DNA from: Scatophagus argus
Taxonomy: Eukaryota > Chordata > Actinopteri > Scatophagidae
Direction of reading: 5' to 3'
Length of the DNA: 64,000 nucleotides
Assembly: GCF_020382885.2 (NCBI RefSeq)
Contig: NC_058516.1
Location: 5,116,594 to 5,180,593, forward strand
In this document: one piece after another, positions 33,501 through 44,700 of the stretch
How positions within the stretch are numbered: the first letter of the stretch is position 1
Layout: each line of letters starts with the position of its first letter
Program-made: the position numbers and the translations under genes
Notes under the pieces: model-generated
Told to the model about the DNA's origin: nothing
Database searches by the model: none
The model's input: the letters and a program-made list of their open reading frames with translations, nothing else

Positions 33501-36500
33501 AAATATCCATGACCTGATGTAACCAGAACCTTTTTAGCTGCAGTGTACTTCGTAGCACGAAAACTCTCATTGCAACATGCAAAGTTGCACTGACTGCCAT
33601 CTCTTGTCCAGATCACACTCAATACTCCAACTTATAAAAGGTTTTAAGGGAGCATATGCTGGCAGCAGTGGGCAGCAAGTAGGTGATGTAATGGGGCTCA
33701 AAGGCCGCAGGAAGTTATTTACTTTCTTTAAAGGACATTTGAGCATTTTTGTGCTTTAATAATGCCTGCTTGTTATCTGGCAAACCATAGTCTGTGTGTC
33801 ACTCATTCTGTTTGACATATGGCTGACTGAACTCACTCTATATAGCTCTAACTCAGTGTTTGGGAACTGTAGCTAAGCACAAGGCAGTTCACAAGACTTC
33901 ACTCTGACTTCTAAATTATGAAAGTACGGTAGCAAAAAAAAACCCCAAAAAACAAATGAAGCATCAGACCTTACCTCAACCAGTGGCAAGCTCAGCCTGG
34001 TTGGCCCTTTGGGTGCCATCAAAACTCTCCACCCTGGGAGCTTAGCAGAAGGAAGGGGTGAGGAGAGAGTGAGAAAGGCAGTTAGAGGGGGGAGAAAGAA
34101 AGCAAACTCTCAATGGACATGTCATACATTCCAAACTCGAAAAAGAAACTTTCTCCATTTTCTTTCGTTCACATGTTTCCACATGACCTTTTATGGACAC
34201 GTGGTGCCTAAACCCTCGACCACGGCCTCAGCTGCGTGTGTGCGTTTAGCACGTGTGCCACGGTTCCCACAGTCAGCACGCAAGAGATCAACCTTTCTCT
34301 GACCCAAGAGGCCTGCATGGAGACAGACAGGGAGCTTGATGACAGCGAGCAGAGAAGGCATCAGTCAGGCTCAGAGAAAGATAGAGTGACAGGCACAAGG
34401 AAAAGCACATAAGCAGACACAAGCTTTGATATGAGTGATTAACGTGGCTTTACACATGTGGGAAAGTTTATGAACATACAGAGAAGCGACCTTTGATGGC
34501 AGAGTTTCTCCAACATTCTCAGCTTAAGATGGCTGAAGTGAGTCTGAGCACATTTTGTCTGTCCAATTTATTCAGGGGAATTTTCCTTTTTGTTTTTCTC
34601 CTGAGAAAAACTCACCCACTAAAGTTCAAATGATTTACAGCTTCTTTGTGCTTTAATTTAGCCTCCTTACTAACTGCTTACTAACAGCAAATACTCATCA
34701 CTAGAAGTTACTTGCTGTGGGGCTAGTAACAGAGAAATGGACATTAGCTTGCTAATACCTGGAAGTTAGCTTAGTGAGTATAGCTCTTAAGCTGGTAATC
34801 ACTAGTTAAACCTGGTTTCACCACACAAACTATTTCTTAGTAGAAATTAGTCATTACTAGCGAAATATATCCGTTAAACTACCTTCCAGGTGTACCTGTT
34901 AAGTGTCAAATTAACGTGAGCATGCTACATTAACATCACAAACAAACATTAACTTGCTAACACCTGGAAGGTAGCTAAGTGGTAACAGATCTCCGGCTAA
35001 CAATCACCAATTTAAACAGGTTTCACCACACAAACTAACTCTTTGTGGAGATAAGTAGTTACGATCTAAATATCCATACCCACTAAGTTTCCAGGTGTAC
35101 CCGACAAAGTAACGTTAGCTTGCTAACATACCTTTTCGAAGAGGTTGGATAAATGGCTGACACATCTCACCTTTTTAAATAGTAATTCTGAAATAATTAC
35201 TCAAACCAACAAAATCACAATTAACACACAGAACACAACATACGTCCAATAACCTCTGATGGCACCAAGCAGAGTGGCGCAGCGGAAGCGTGCTGGGCCC
35301 ATAACCCAGAGGTCGATGGATCGAAACCATCCTCTGCTAAACATTTTGGGCAGCCGTGGCCTTGAGGTTGGAGAAGCGGCTTCCCCACCGGACGGGCAGG
35401 AAAAATTTGGGTGTGGTGGAGTGATTAATGCGAAAAAATTGCCCCCCATTAGCCGGCTGATGTGCCCTTGAGCGCCTAACCCCCCAATATGCAGCGCTTG
35501 ATGCAGCCCACTGCTCCTGTGTGTGTTTCACTGCATGTAATTTGCTGGGTGTTGCATGGCTTAAATGCAGAAGACAAATTCAGTGTGTGTATGTAAAAGT
35601 ATATACACTGTCAATAAAGTGATTCTTAATGACCAAAGTTACATGAGGTAATCAGATTTTTAGTCATTCTAAATTGCATGAATACATTACTAACTCTGAC
35701 AGACATATTTTAACTTGTATGCACTCACACAAAACAAAGTATTGCCTCCATATGCAGAGAGGATTAGAGGTTAAGTTAAATGTTTGACTAACCTTAAGCT
35801 AATTTTTGGAAGTTGTGCCACAGTTTGTGATGGCACGGTGCCTTAAGCTGGTTTTTGTTTGTTTGTTTGTCCATGTGCTAGCAACCAATTTACACCAACG
35901 TACGGTTCAACTTGCTCATATAAAGTAAGAATTGAGGAACTAAACATTTAAAAAGTTTTTTTGAAAAACTGGGGCAACCAATTCCAACTCCTTTATCCAG
36001 ATCAGACACTATGGGTTGTTCCTATTCAAGTATGCACACTGACTCACTTCATTCTTTACTTTGTCTGGGTTTTTTCTAAGTTTGATTCAACATCTGGTCA
36101 CAGCAGGTGGTACAAAAGAAGACCATACACATACTGTGATTTTGAAGTGGAGAATTCTGGAGAAATTGGCCATATTCCTCCCCTCCATGGAGAAATATGC
36201 CCTCTTTTTTCTCATACACACATATGAAACTTGGGTCGGGATTTATCCAAACGGGAATTCAGATCTGAATGATCAGCAGCATTTGTGCCAAAAGAATATA
36301 ATCTCCTCTGTGTCTTCTTTTCATTTGTTCTCCATTCCTCTTAACCTCATCCTTTCTTTCCCTCTGCCCTTCTCTCACTATTTCACCCTCGTCTTTCCAT
36401 CTCTCTCTTGGTCTTGCCTTTCTGGGCCTTCTCCACCATCTTCCTCCTTCTTCTCCCTCTGTCTAGCTGTTACAGGTTGCCTTGCAGAAAGCCCAGACAG

Positions 36501-36572
36501 GTGTGTCAGACTGGTTTTTACTATAGCCATCAAGTCTGCCAGTGCATCCCCAAGTACATGAGGTGGAATTAG
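24595..36572 (+). CDS. vegfc: Vascular endothelial growth factor C precursor (8 coding exons)
   Basis: Coding exons 24595-24696, 29506-29758, 30203-30393, 30833-30963, 31073-31170, 32530-32664, 33037-33238 and 36467-36572 have GT-AG introns and join in frame to 405 residues. VEGFC is a secreted ligand for Flt4/Kdr that drives lymphatic and venous growth. Residues 1-18 are a signal peptide. SVDQLLQLLYPEY matches the VEGFC propeptide. The cystine-knot domain runs from about C129 to C208, with RCGGCC at 159-164 and NHTSCEC at 202-208. HSIIRR (215-220) is the C-terminal proprotein-convertase site. The cysteine-rich C-terminal repeats follow (CGPNRVLDESTCECVC to CPGNQPLNPDTCLCQC), ending CYRLPC...CQCIPKYMRWN. 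The propeptide and repeat matches favour vegfc over vegfd. N-glycosylation sites: N173, N180, N202. Confidence 0.95.
25018..25230 (-). mobile_element. LINE 3' tail and adjoining repeat debris in vegfc intron 1
   Basis: GATAGATA repeats adjoin CATGCTTTATTGATCTCAGG, the LINE terminus also seen at 8519 and 16843. The segment to 25230 ends CACAGTGGACCTTTA, like the right end of the MITE family, so two old insertions may overlap here. Confidence 0.55.
25540..26480 (-). mobile_element. Old LINE remnant in vegfc intron 1
   Basis: The right-hand part (about 26230-26480), read on the minus strand, shows decayed reverse-transcriptase words such as VDLSKAFHSINH. The left part carries a 3'-UTR-like sequence (GTCTCATTGAGATCAAGATC). 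Many stops and frameshifts; not functional. Confidence 0.5.
28000..28160 (+). repeat. Dispersed fish repeat fragment (first half)
   Basis: The words ACCATCATCAGATCA, TATCTGCAACATTAATGACA, TTAGCAAATGCTAGCATGCT and ACTACAGTGCTAAACA follow the order of a common fish interspersed repeat. Another piece of what looks like the same family is at 32165-32420. Family name uncertain. Confidence 0.4.
31046..31066 (+). repeat. (GT)n microsatellite next to a vegfc exon
   Basis: A TG-dinucleotide run ends a few bases before the splice acceptor of vegfc exon 5 (31073). A second GT run (31126-31139) lies inside that exon and encodes CVCV. Confidence 0.85.
32165..32420 (+). repeat. Dispersed fish repeat fragment (second half)
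   Basis: GGATGCCACTAGATGGAAAA, AAGGGATCACCAAAGTA, CTGTACAAAATTTCACAG, CATTCCACAGTTTTTGAGGT and TTTGGACCAAAG match the order of a widespread fish interspersed repeat. It lies in vegfc intron 5, just before exon 6. Confidence 0.5.
34740..35130 (+). repeat. Diverged ~200-bp direct duplication in vegfc intron 7
   Basis: Two head-to-tail copies (about 34740-34940 and 34945-35130) share TTAGCTTGCTAA, CACCTGGAAGGTAGCT, GGTTTCACCACACAAACTA and TTTCCAGGTGTACC in the same order. A partial third TTAGCTTGCTAACA ends the array. Confidence 0.75.
35268..35339 (+). tRNA. Initiator tRNA-Met (anticodon CAT)
   Basis: A complete 72-nt cloverleaf. The acceptor stem pairs AGCAGAG with CTCTGCT. The anticodon stem CTGGG/CCCAG encloses CCCATAA with anticodon CAT at 35300-35302. 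The T arm GATGG-ATCGAAA-CCATC carries the eukaryotic initiator signature (A in place of the first T of TTC). No mismatch to the canonical vertebrate initiator is visible. A TTTT run at 35344-35347 is the Pol III terminator. The gene sits in the last intron of vegfc on the same strand. It looks intact and is not part of the neighbouring SINE. Confidence 0.95.
35344..35347 (+). terminator. Pol III T-run terminator of the tRNA
   Basis: Four T residues begin 5 bases after the discriminator base of the initiator tRNA. The next base is the first base of the SINE. Confidence 0.7.
35348..35628 (+). mobile_element. tRNA-derived SINE, longer copy
   Basis: The 5' head GGGCAGCCGTGGCC...GAGGTTGGAGAAGCGG is tRNA-like (A-box). 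It continues into the body shared with 11857-12076 (ATTAGCCGGCTGATGTGCCC ... CCAATAAAGTGATTC; here TCAATAAAGTG). The expected B-box region (GGTTCGAATCC-like) is deleted, so its own Pol III promoter is broken. Confidence 0.8.
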
Positions 36573-37217
36573 CCAGCCACGGGCAGACAGAGGACCAAAA
36601 CTGCAGATGACCTTCAGCAGGATCTTTTTCAGCTACCAAAGCAGCAGGGGGAAAACTACCTGGTGTTGTGTTTGTTTCAAAGGTTTAAATTTTCTGCCGT
36701 CTTGCGTCAGGTTGCTATTTTGGGCCTGAAAACAAAGGGACAAGAGGGAAGTAGGACCTCCTCATCGGAGGTCAAGAAGGTGGAACAACACATTTATATG
36801 TTCTGGATTACAACAGACTACAAGCAGCACTTAAGGAGTTTTATTAGTGCTGTTCGTGCTTTGAAACAAAGGAGGATGGGAGTGCTTCCCGGTGCAACAA
36901 AAAGGCCAAACAGCCACCCGCATGCAGTAAAACTCATAAAAGCGAAGTAATCAAAGAGAGAAAATGAGGAGATATATTTGACTTTCTGGGACCCTGTCTT
37001 ACATGTGCTGGCCTTTAACCCAACAGTAATAATATGGTCCTGACCGAAAGCAACCAATCACACCTGGAAACTGCCTGAAAAATTACAAAAAAAGGTGGGA
37101 AGGACCAGTCAGACTCTGAGGCCAGTGTGCATCCCTGCTGCAACGTGTTTGAGCACGATATTCAGCCACCAACCTGCCGCAGAGACGCTGCTTATGCCTG
37201 TGTGAAATGGAAAGTGG

Positions 37218-37531
37218 AATAAAATAACAGACCAGGTTCCATGCGTTTTTTAAATAAAATAAGCTGCAGGGCACTTCACGCTTTGGCAGCCTTGAGTCTT
37301 GAGATATTTGAGAGGTTGAAGGATTTATTTTGAAATGTTATGTGATGTTGCTGAGACCTTGAATCCCCTCTATTAGATGAGGTGGAAATGGTGACGGTAT
37401 CTTTTGGTCTTCCACGGAGTTCAGTTTTAGGGAACAGATTTTGTTGATTAAGTTTATACGGAAAGGAAAGGAGTTAAGCTCTTGCTATAGCTATAGTTGT
37501 TTGGTCTTTTTTTTTATGGGCTCACAATAAA
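37218..37531 (+). promoter_or_regulatory. Candidate vegfc poly(A) signals
   Basis: AATAAA hexamers lie at 37218-37223 and 37526-37531, about 650 and 950 bases after the vegfc stop. Either would give an ordinary-length 3' UTR. Which is used cannot be told from sequence. Confidence 0.45.
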
Positions 37532-37534
37532 AAT

Positions 37535-40500
37535 GTCATTGTTTTACATGAAAGTCTTGGAGGGTGCAACTCCCTTCAGCAAAGAGAGTAAAGGTTTAAA
37601 GTCAGACCGTCTTCAATTAAATGTTAATTCAAACACTCCCAAACAGCTATTATATCCTCCAGTTTCAACTTGCCACTCCTGCAGTGCTGCTCTTTGAAGA
37701 TTTTGCTCACACATGACTGAATCCAATCACAGATGATTAATGGTAACACAGCTCAGTTTTGGATCTGCTACTAATTTATCTCTACACACTCTGAGTAATA
37801 TTATTTGTAAATATTTAAATCATATTTCATATTTAAAATTGATATTTTAAAGATGGAATGATGTCAATGTAAAATACTGTATTTAAGATACTATCATAAC
37901 TAAGTATTGTTGTAATGAAAATATGTACATGTCATAATCCAGTAGTCTTAATTAATATGGAGATTTGTCTTTGTCTTCTTTGCCTGCACTGCAAAAGATT
38001 CAATCTAACAGCTCATTTAGACACCTATACAACTTCAAAAGATAATGATTTTGGGCTCAAAGATACCTTAAATGTTAGGATGAAAATTTATTGCGGTGCA
38101 GAAGTGACTGTGGTGTTTGTGTTATATAGATATAGAGAAAAAGTGAAATTCTGTCACCATGCTACTATTAAATATTTAAAGTAGTACTGAAGTACTGATT
38201 AAAAACTTTGTCAGACTGACATGTTTGTGTCCGTGTCTGGTTAATGTTGAATATTTTTTGAGGGTATATTGGCAGCAACAAGCTGTGAGGATAAAAATAA
38301 TTTGCTGAGAACATAACACTCTTCAATGATTTTATCATGTTTAAACCCCAAAAAAGTTAAAAGCCACACTGAGTGCACAAAATTACTTCCACTCCTTTCA
38401 ACTTCACCTGACAGAACTCATCTCACATTAGTGAATTTTAACTAACCACTCACCAAGCTGAGGAAACGTCGCAGTATTTAAAAAACAAAACTACAGCAGA
38501 ACTTCAAATTTCATTTTGCTATTTAAAACAGCACGATGTGGTGCTTGCTGAACCGTGGCCACTATGACAACAAGTATAATTTGAAAGTACTGTTAGCATT
38601 TAGCCAAAATGCTAAGCTATTGTAACAGTATCACAAATGGAGAAGAGTATCGACTCGGTATTGTGTGTCACAAAACTATGAGTTTCTCAAGTTAGCTATG
38701 ACTGCAGCAGCAAAACCACTGAATCTACTGAACTGAGCAAAATATGAGCAGTTTCACTTTAACTGTTTCTTTTATGTAAATTTTATCACCTTGTTCTGCT
38801 GGCAGGTATGTAAATTTGGGCAAACTCCATTAGATGTAACACTGTATATCCTTTTTTGTTAAATGTAACCCTTTAATCTGTAAGTATTCATTCCCCTGCC
38901 AATTTCCAAAAATGTAATCCGTACTGTGCAACACAATCATAACACAGAATGATTTTGAAATTTGTAACTGCTTCTTTAAAAAAGCATGTTGACTCTTGCA
39001 ACTTGAGAATGAGAAATGCATGTCACATTGCTCATGTTTGACAGGACAATGTGGTGAAAAATACCTTCACCCCTCAACACACACACACACACACACACAG
39101 GCACGCACACACCTGTGGGTGGGAACGTGACTCTTCATGTGGTCTCCCATTTCTTCTTCTCCCTCCTCATCAGCAGTCTCCCTCTGCCTGCGTCTACCAC
39201 AATAAACAATATTGACTCAGATGGAAAGGAGATTGCCTGTCTGTCTGGCCCTTGTGACCGTCTGCCTGTCGAACTGCCTCAACACTTGTCTGTCTGATCT
39301 TTTCTAAGTCTGTCTCCATCATCAGCTGATTACATTGCATGATTACAGTGATTAATGGCTGAACGGTAATTACTGTCACCAGTCATAGACAGCCTGAGCT
39401 ACCTAAAACATATTAATCTCCGACATTGTACGTGTGAACAAGAAAAACTTTGAAATTATATAACTGAACGAGACACAGAGGGTTAATACACCTTGGCTGC
39501 TCAACGGGCAAAAGTAAGATCGATTCCAAAGTAAACCTAGATGCCATTCTAAAGACACCGTGCTAATGTTGTCAGAAAATTACCGTAAAATTTTCAAGTT
39601 TCAGGCAACGAGTCTGAGCCTGATGATTCAGTTGGTGGAAATCCAGGCCCCCTGAACGCAGCTCAGAAAATGTTAAGTAAAGTTCAAACATTTCAAGATG
39701 ACTGGAAAGAGAACAAGTACTCAACATTACTCAGTGTCATATAACAGAGACAGTCAGGTGCATGTAGGTTTGCAGCGTGGGTCCACCTCAGACGGGTTCT
39801 TCTGACCTTCCAGTAAAGTAAGGAAAAGCACAACACATCTTGAAAGAGCGTGAGACTTTCACTTCTTGTTTGGAAGCCTTTCCCGTGTCTCAAGCCAGAT
39901 AATCAGCGAGATTTGCTACATTTTCTGCTCTGCTGATTTTCTCTACCCTTGCAAAAAAAAAAATAAATAAATAAATAAAAAGCTTCGAGCTTGCTTGTTC
40001 TTTTTTAAACACCTCTTAAAAACTGGACCCCTTTAAGATGATAATGAGCAAAAGCCTGGCCAAAAACATGAAAACATTTGTTACCAATTTATGCCCTCCT
40101 TGGTGCATCACTTCTAGAAGCTTCACGTTAGACTGCGATCTTTAATACTGGTGAGACAATATGGGAAAAGGGTTGGAAAGGGTGAAGATTTATCTGGATG
40201 CAATTAATCTACTTGGGATATAATTCAATATTTTCTGTGCAGCCCACTGTCCAACACTGATGTGTCTTATCTGTTGCCAATGCACTGAAACACGTTACAC
40301 TCTTGGAATAAACTGCTCATTCCTCTGATGAAAGCATGCTGGTGTATTGGACACCACTGTCCCACAGAATATATGCCATTTGAAATGTTTTATTTTTTTT
40401 TTCCAAGAACAAAATATAAACCCGGCTCAGACACCCCCTTATATAATAAGCAATTGAAACTCTTCAAATATTTACAAAAGATAGAAAATAAAACATAAAT

Positions 40501-41700
40501 AAATATAACCTGCTGCTGCTCATGAAAGACTGGTGCCACCTCTCCAATAACACTTAAAACTGTAGTAGTTCACGACTGCCTGTTTTTCTTCGAAGGAATC
40601 TTAAAAGGGAACACACACCCTAGAAGAGAAATTCCAATGTGTCTATGGTCTTGGACAGTAAAATAATTAAATTAACAAATCTATTGTGAAGAATGAAGCC
40701 AGAATGTCAGCTGCTCTACTAACTTAATAAAGAGAACAAGATCGGCAACAAAAGCCAGCAAAATATTAATGAGATCCTGGTACATCTTGTGGTCATTATT
40801 GCTAAAGGAAACACACTTGATGGATGTGATTGGAAGTGAAGCCATTTCTTGATTCTGTACAGTGATTAATACAGTGGAGCAGCTCTGAATAAAGAAATCC
40901 TTCGGTTGCAAAAACATCTGGTGCATACTGACCCCTACTGGTTACTCATAATGAGGACAAGCACAGACCTAATCATTCCATTGGGAACTTTGTAGAAGAA
41001 ATACATCAAGTATTTAAAAAAGAATTATATATATAAAAAAAAAAATCCCAAACATGATACAGCAATCTTACAGCTTTTCAAAGTTTAGATTCAGCCTAAA
41101 TTATACATAATCTTGCAATGTTAAGAATGTATGGATGAAACCAATTTCATTCATTGTACAATCCCATCACTTTCAGAGTTTAAGCAGAAAGAAATTAACT
41201 GAGAAATCGAGTGCAAAAAGCAAACAATGGCATTATATGGCTTACTGATGTGAAAAATATGTATCCTAGTGAAAGCAGGAGCAGCCTTGTCAACTTGCGC
41301 CATTTTTTTTTCTTTTTTCACAGCTTTTCGAGAGTCCAGTCCTTAAATCACAATACTTAATCTCCATACCAGGTGAAGCAGCTGGAAACAGCACAGCGGT
41401 TCCAGAGCAGGCACTTCAGTACTAGCTGTTCTGCTAACAGTCTGACTGGGAATCAGTTCAGTTGTCTTTTACTGATTGGCTAGTTCACATGTTCTCCGGG
41501 CTGGGCCTTGCATTACAGGCACAAGCTGCAGCAAAATTCAAGTTACCCTTTCACTCGTCAGTCTCCAGAGGCGCAAGTTGTTGCACACAGTAATGAACAA
41601 GTCATCCAGAGAGTACTGATCCGTTGAGGTATGATCCACCCGGGTGGGCTCCACGCAGGTCCACAAGTCAGTCTATCCAGCATCCAAAACGTCAGCTCAC
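37535..41700. other. Spacer between vegfc and znf654 (converging genes)
   Basis: No coding exon recognised. It holds an (AC)n microsatellite (39077-39099) and an AAAT-repeat (39961-39979). The right part, from about 40390, is likely the 3' UTR of znf654; a minus-strand AATAAA lies near 40388. Confidence 0.5.
39077..39099 (+). repeat. (AC)n microsatellite
   Basis: About eleven AC dinucleotides. Confidence 0.9.
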
Positions 41701-41710
41701 TTCGACATGT

Positions 41711-44700
41711 TCAACTGTTGCCTGAAGCAAGAAAAAAATGCAAGTTGTTTGCTTAAAGCGTTTACTGGACATTTTTTTGTATTTCATTTGGAAAGTGTTA
41801 TTCAAGACTAAACAATTATGTATTCACAGCGCTCCCTTCTACAGAGTCTATTGCATTATGGGTTGACTGTAGCTTTAAGCTGCCACTATACTCCATATGA
41901 ACTGCTTGTCAAATGGCTGTCGTTGGGATTTGGGGAAGGGTGCATCTGGCAACTCCTATAATGTTCTGAAAAACAATAATATGACAACCTTTTTCATGCA
42001 ACGACTAGACAGGTGTGTGGAGGTGAAAAGACGGGCAGGCTCTGAAATATTTCCTCAACCTCCAAGTTTGACGTGACCAACTGAAGGTCAGAGCTATGAA
42101 GAAATACAAACAGTCTGCCTCCCACCATGATCAGACAACACATTGAACAAGCTTCCTTTTCCAGCATAAAGTGGTCCTGAGTCAGCTCTTAAAATCTATG
42201 GAAGTCTCCAAAGACTCACAAAAACATGTGGAACGCATCTTCTGATGTTTTCACTAGGAAAAAATGGACCAGAGGCTGAATCAGAATCGCCACTACTGCC
42301 ACTACATGCCATCATGATGAGGTCTAACAAAAACAGTGTCAACAGCCAAAGAAGTCATACGATGCTGATTTGTATAGATGTAGTTGATGTGAACCAGGGT
42401 TTCATACTTGGTTGCTGGGTTGAATTGGCCACATGTTGAATATTACTTGATGAAAATCGTGTCAAAATTTAAGAATCTATTCAATATGTAAGGCACCCTT
42501 TCCTTGTTTTGGCATGATGTTGGGATGTGGATACATTACCCTGAAGCGTGAACTTTCTTCAAAAAAATCTTTCATTGTTCTGCATTCAGCCCATGCATGC
42601 TGTAGTGACAACAGAAAACAGGCTCACCTTCGTCATCAGAGTCAAATCCAAAGAGGTTGGAGCACTTCTGCAACTGGAGATGACTCTGCAGATCCTCGGC
42701 ACTGTTGAAAGTAGCAAAACAGTTGGCACATCGCTGTCTCTGCAGAGCTGTCGTAACCTTTTCCTGCTCGGGACTTCTCTGGAACGAATGGAAAAAAGAC
42801 ATCTCCTTTCTTCGTTTTGGCATGGTGGTGTATTTCTCATCCAAGTATGCTGTAGGTGGAGGACGCATGTATGGCTTTTTACCATACTTTGCAAGGGCGT
42901 CCTTACACACCGCAGAGTTTGCATTTTCTGTTGCTGCTTGACCGTTCACTATCAAAGAGTAACCAGGGCACTTAGCTGCAGACTGTGGTGTTTCCACTGG
43001 AGGTTTTCCCTCCTCACCTACAGAGGTCTCCACTACCTCTGCTTTGACTTCACTGTGTGGCTGAACCTCAGTTTGAGACGGTGCAGGCTGCTTAGAAACC
43101 GATGGAACACCTTGATCTTTGCATTTTTTCTTGATAGTCTTTGTATCACCTTCTTTGTGAACAACCTTGCGCTTCTTATTTGCTTTGCTGGGGTCTGAGT
43201 TTTTTGTGACTTGAGACTTCTTTGACTTATCCTTCACTGTTGCCTTCTCTTCAATGGCGGTGGGTGGAGAAGTCATTTCTTTTAAGCCGCTGTCAGGTGC
43301 TGCGTTTGTGGTTTCTTCTTCTGCTGTTCCTTCCACACCAGGAGAGCTCTCTGCTGCTGCTGAGGTTGCTTTAGTCTCAACCTGTTGGTCTGCAAATTTT
43401 GATTTTGCTGTATTTGTTTTGCTTGCATCTTTACTTGGTTGTCTTTCTTTGACTGTTTTTTTGTCCTGTTTTTGATTTGTATCTCTGTGCTTTTTGTTTG
43501 TTTTGCCCGAGTCTGTACTCTTTTCTTTCTTTCCTTCTTTTGTCATATTGTGTAATTTCTTTGACTTTTCTTCTGTTGTTACCTTCTGCTTTTTCTCTCC
43601 TGAGGTGGCGGGCAGTTCAGCTGTCTCATTTAAACTGTTGGCTGAGACAGCAGGCACAGAGTCACTAAAGCAGTTTTGAGTTGAGAAAATGTTTTCTGCC
43701 TTTGCTTTTCCTCCCTCCTCGTCAGCAGGATTTTCTACTGCCACAGCTGCTTTGGCCTCAACCTGTAAGACAACTGAATCTGGCTTGGCAGGCTTTTTGG
43801 ACACAGATTCTGGCTCTTTGTGCGGACATTTTAGGACCTTCTGCTTCTTTGACTTACTGGACTCTGAAGAAGTAGTTTGACTACCATTTTCTTTGAGAGC
43901 AGAGCGTTTTTTCCCTTGACGGAGTTTCTTCATACTGACAGCACTTGACTTCTGTGTTTTGTCTGTGGACTTGGTGGAGACTGATTGATTTAAACTGTTA
44001 CCTGCTACAATAGGAGTGGAGGTGTTTTCTGAGGCTCCTTTTTGTTTAAGATGATTCTTCTTAATCTGTTTACTCATTGATTTCTTAGACTTTGATACAT
44101 TGATTGATGCTTCTGTGTTTGAGCTCTCTGCTGCTTTAGAGGGGCTTGCAAGCTCAACGAGTCTCCTCTGATCTGTTTTTACTTGGACAGTTTCATTGTT
44201 TTGACCAACGGTAGTGTTTTCATCATGCACGGCTTTCTTTGGCTTAGGAGGACGCCCTCTTCTCTTCGGACCCGCAGTGTTTACTTTGACCTGTCTTTTC
44301 CTGAACTTACGCCTCACCTTGATATTGTGTTTTAACAATGATGATGAGATGACTTTGTGACTTTTGAGCGTTGCCAGGCTTGTATTTGCTACTTTAATGT
44401 TTCTTAATGTTTGCCTTAATCGCAGATTTGGGCCTGAAGGCTGTGCAGACGTGTCTTTGTTAGAAAGATTCTTCAAGACATGCGAATCCTTGGTCTTACT
44501 GCTCCCTTTGAACTGCTGTCTCAACAGAGATGCTCTGACAGTGGTGGGAGAGAGAGTCTTAGTATGTTTTCCTGTTGATGAGTTGTGTGTAGTTTGTCCT
44601 CTTGACTTACAAGTAGCCTTTATATTCACAGTCTTATTTACAGTATTGGAAGCATCATCAGCTGGCATGTTATTATGCTTGTCGCCTGTTTGCTTATTTT

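Noticed and set aside
24595-36572. Assignment of the growth factor to vegfd
   Set aside because: SVDQLLQLLYPEY, CPGNQPLNPDTC, ESPQSC and the CYRLPC end match VEGFC rather than VEGFD, and the full set of C-terminal cysteine repeats is present.
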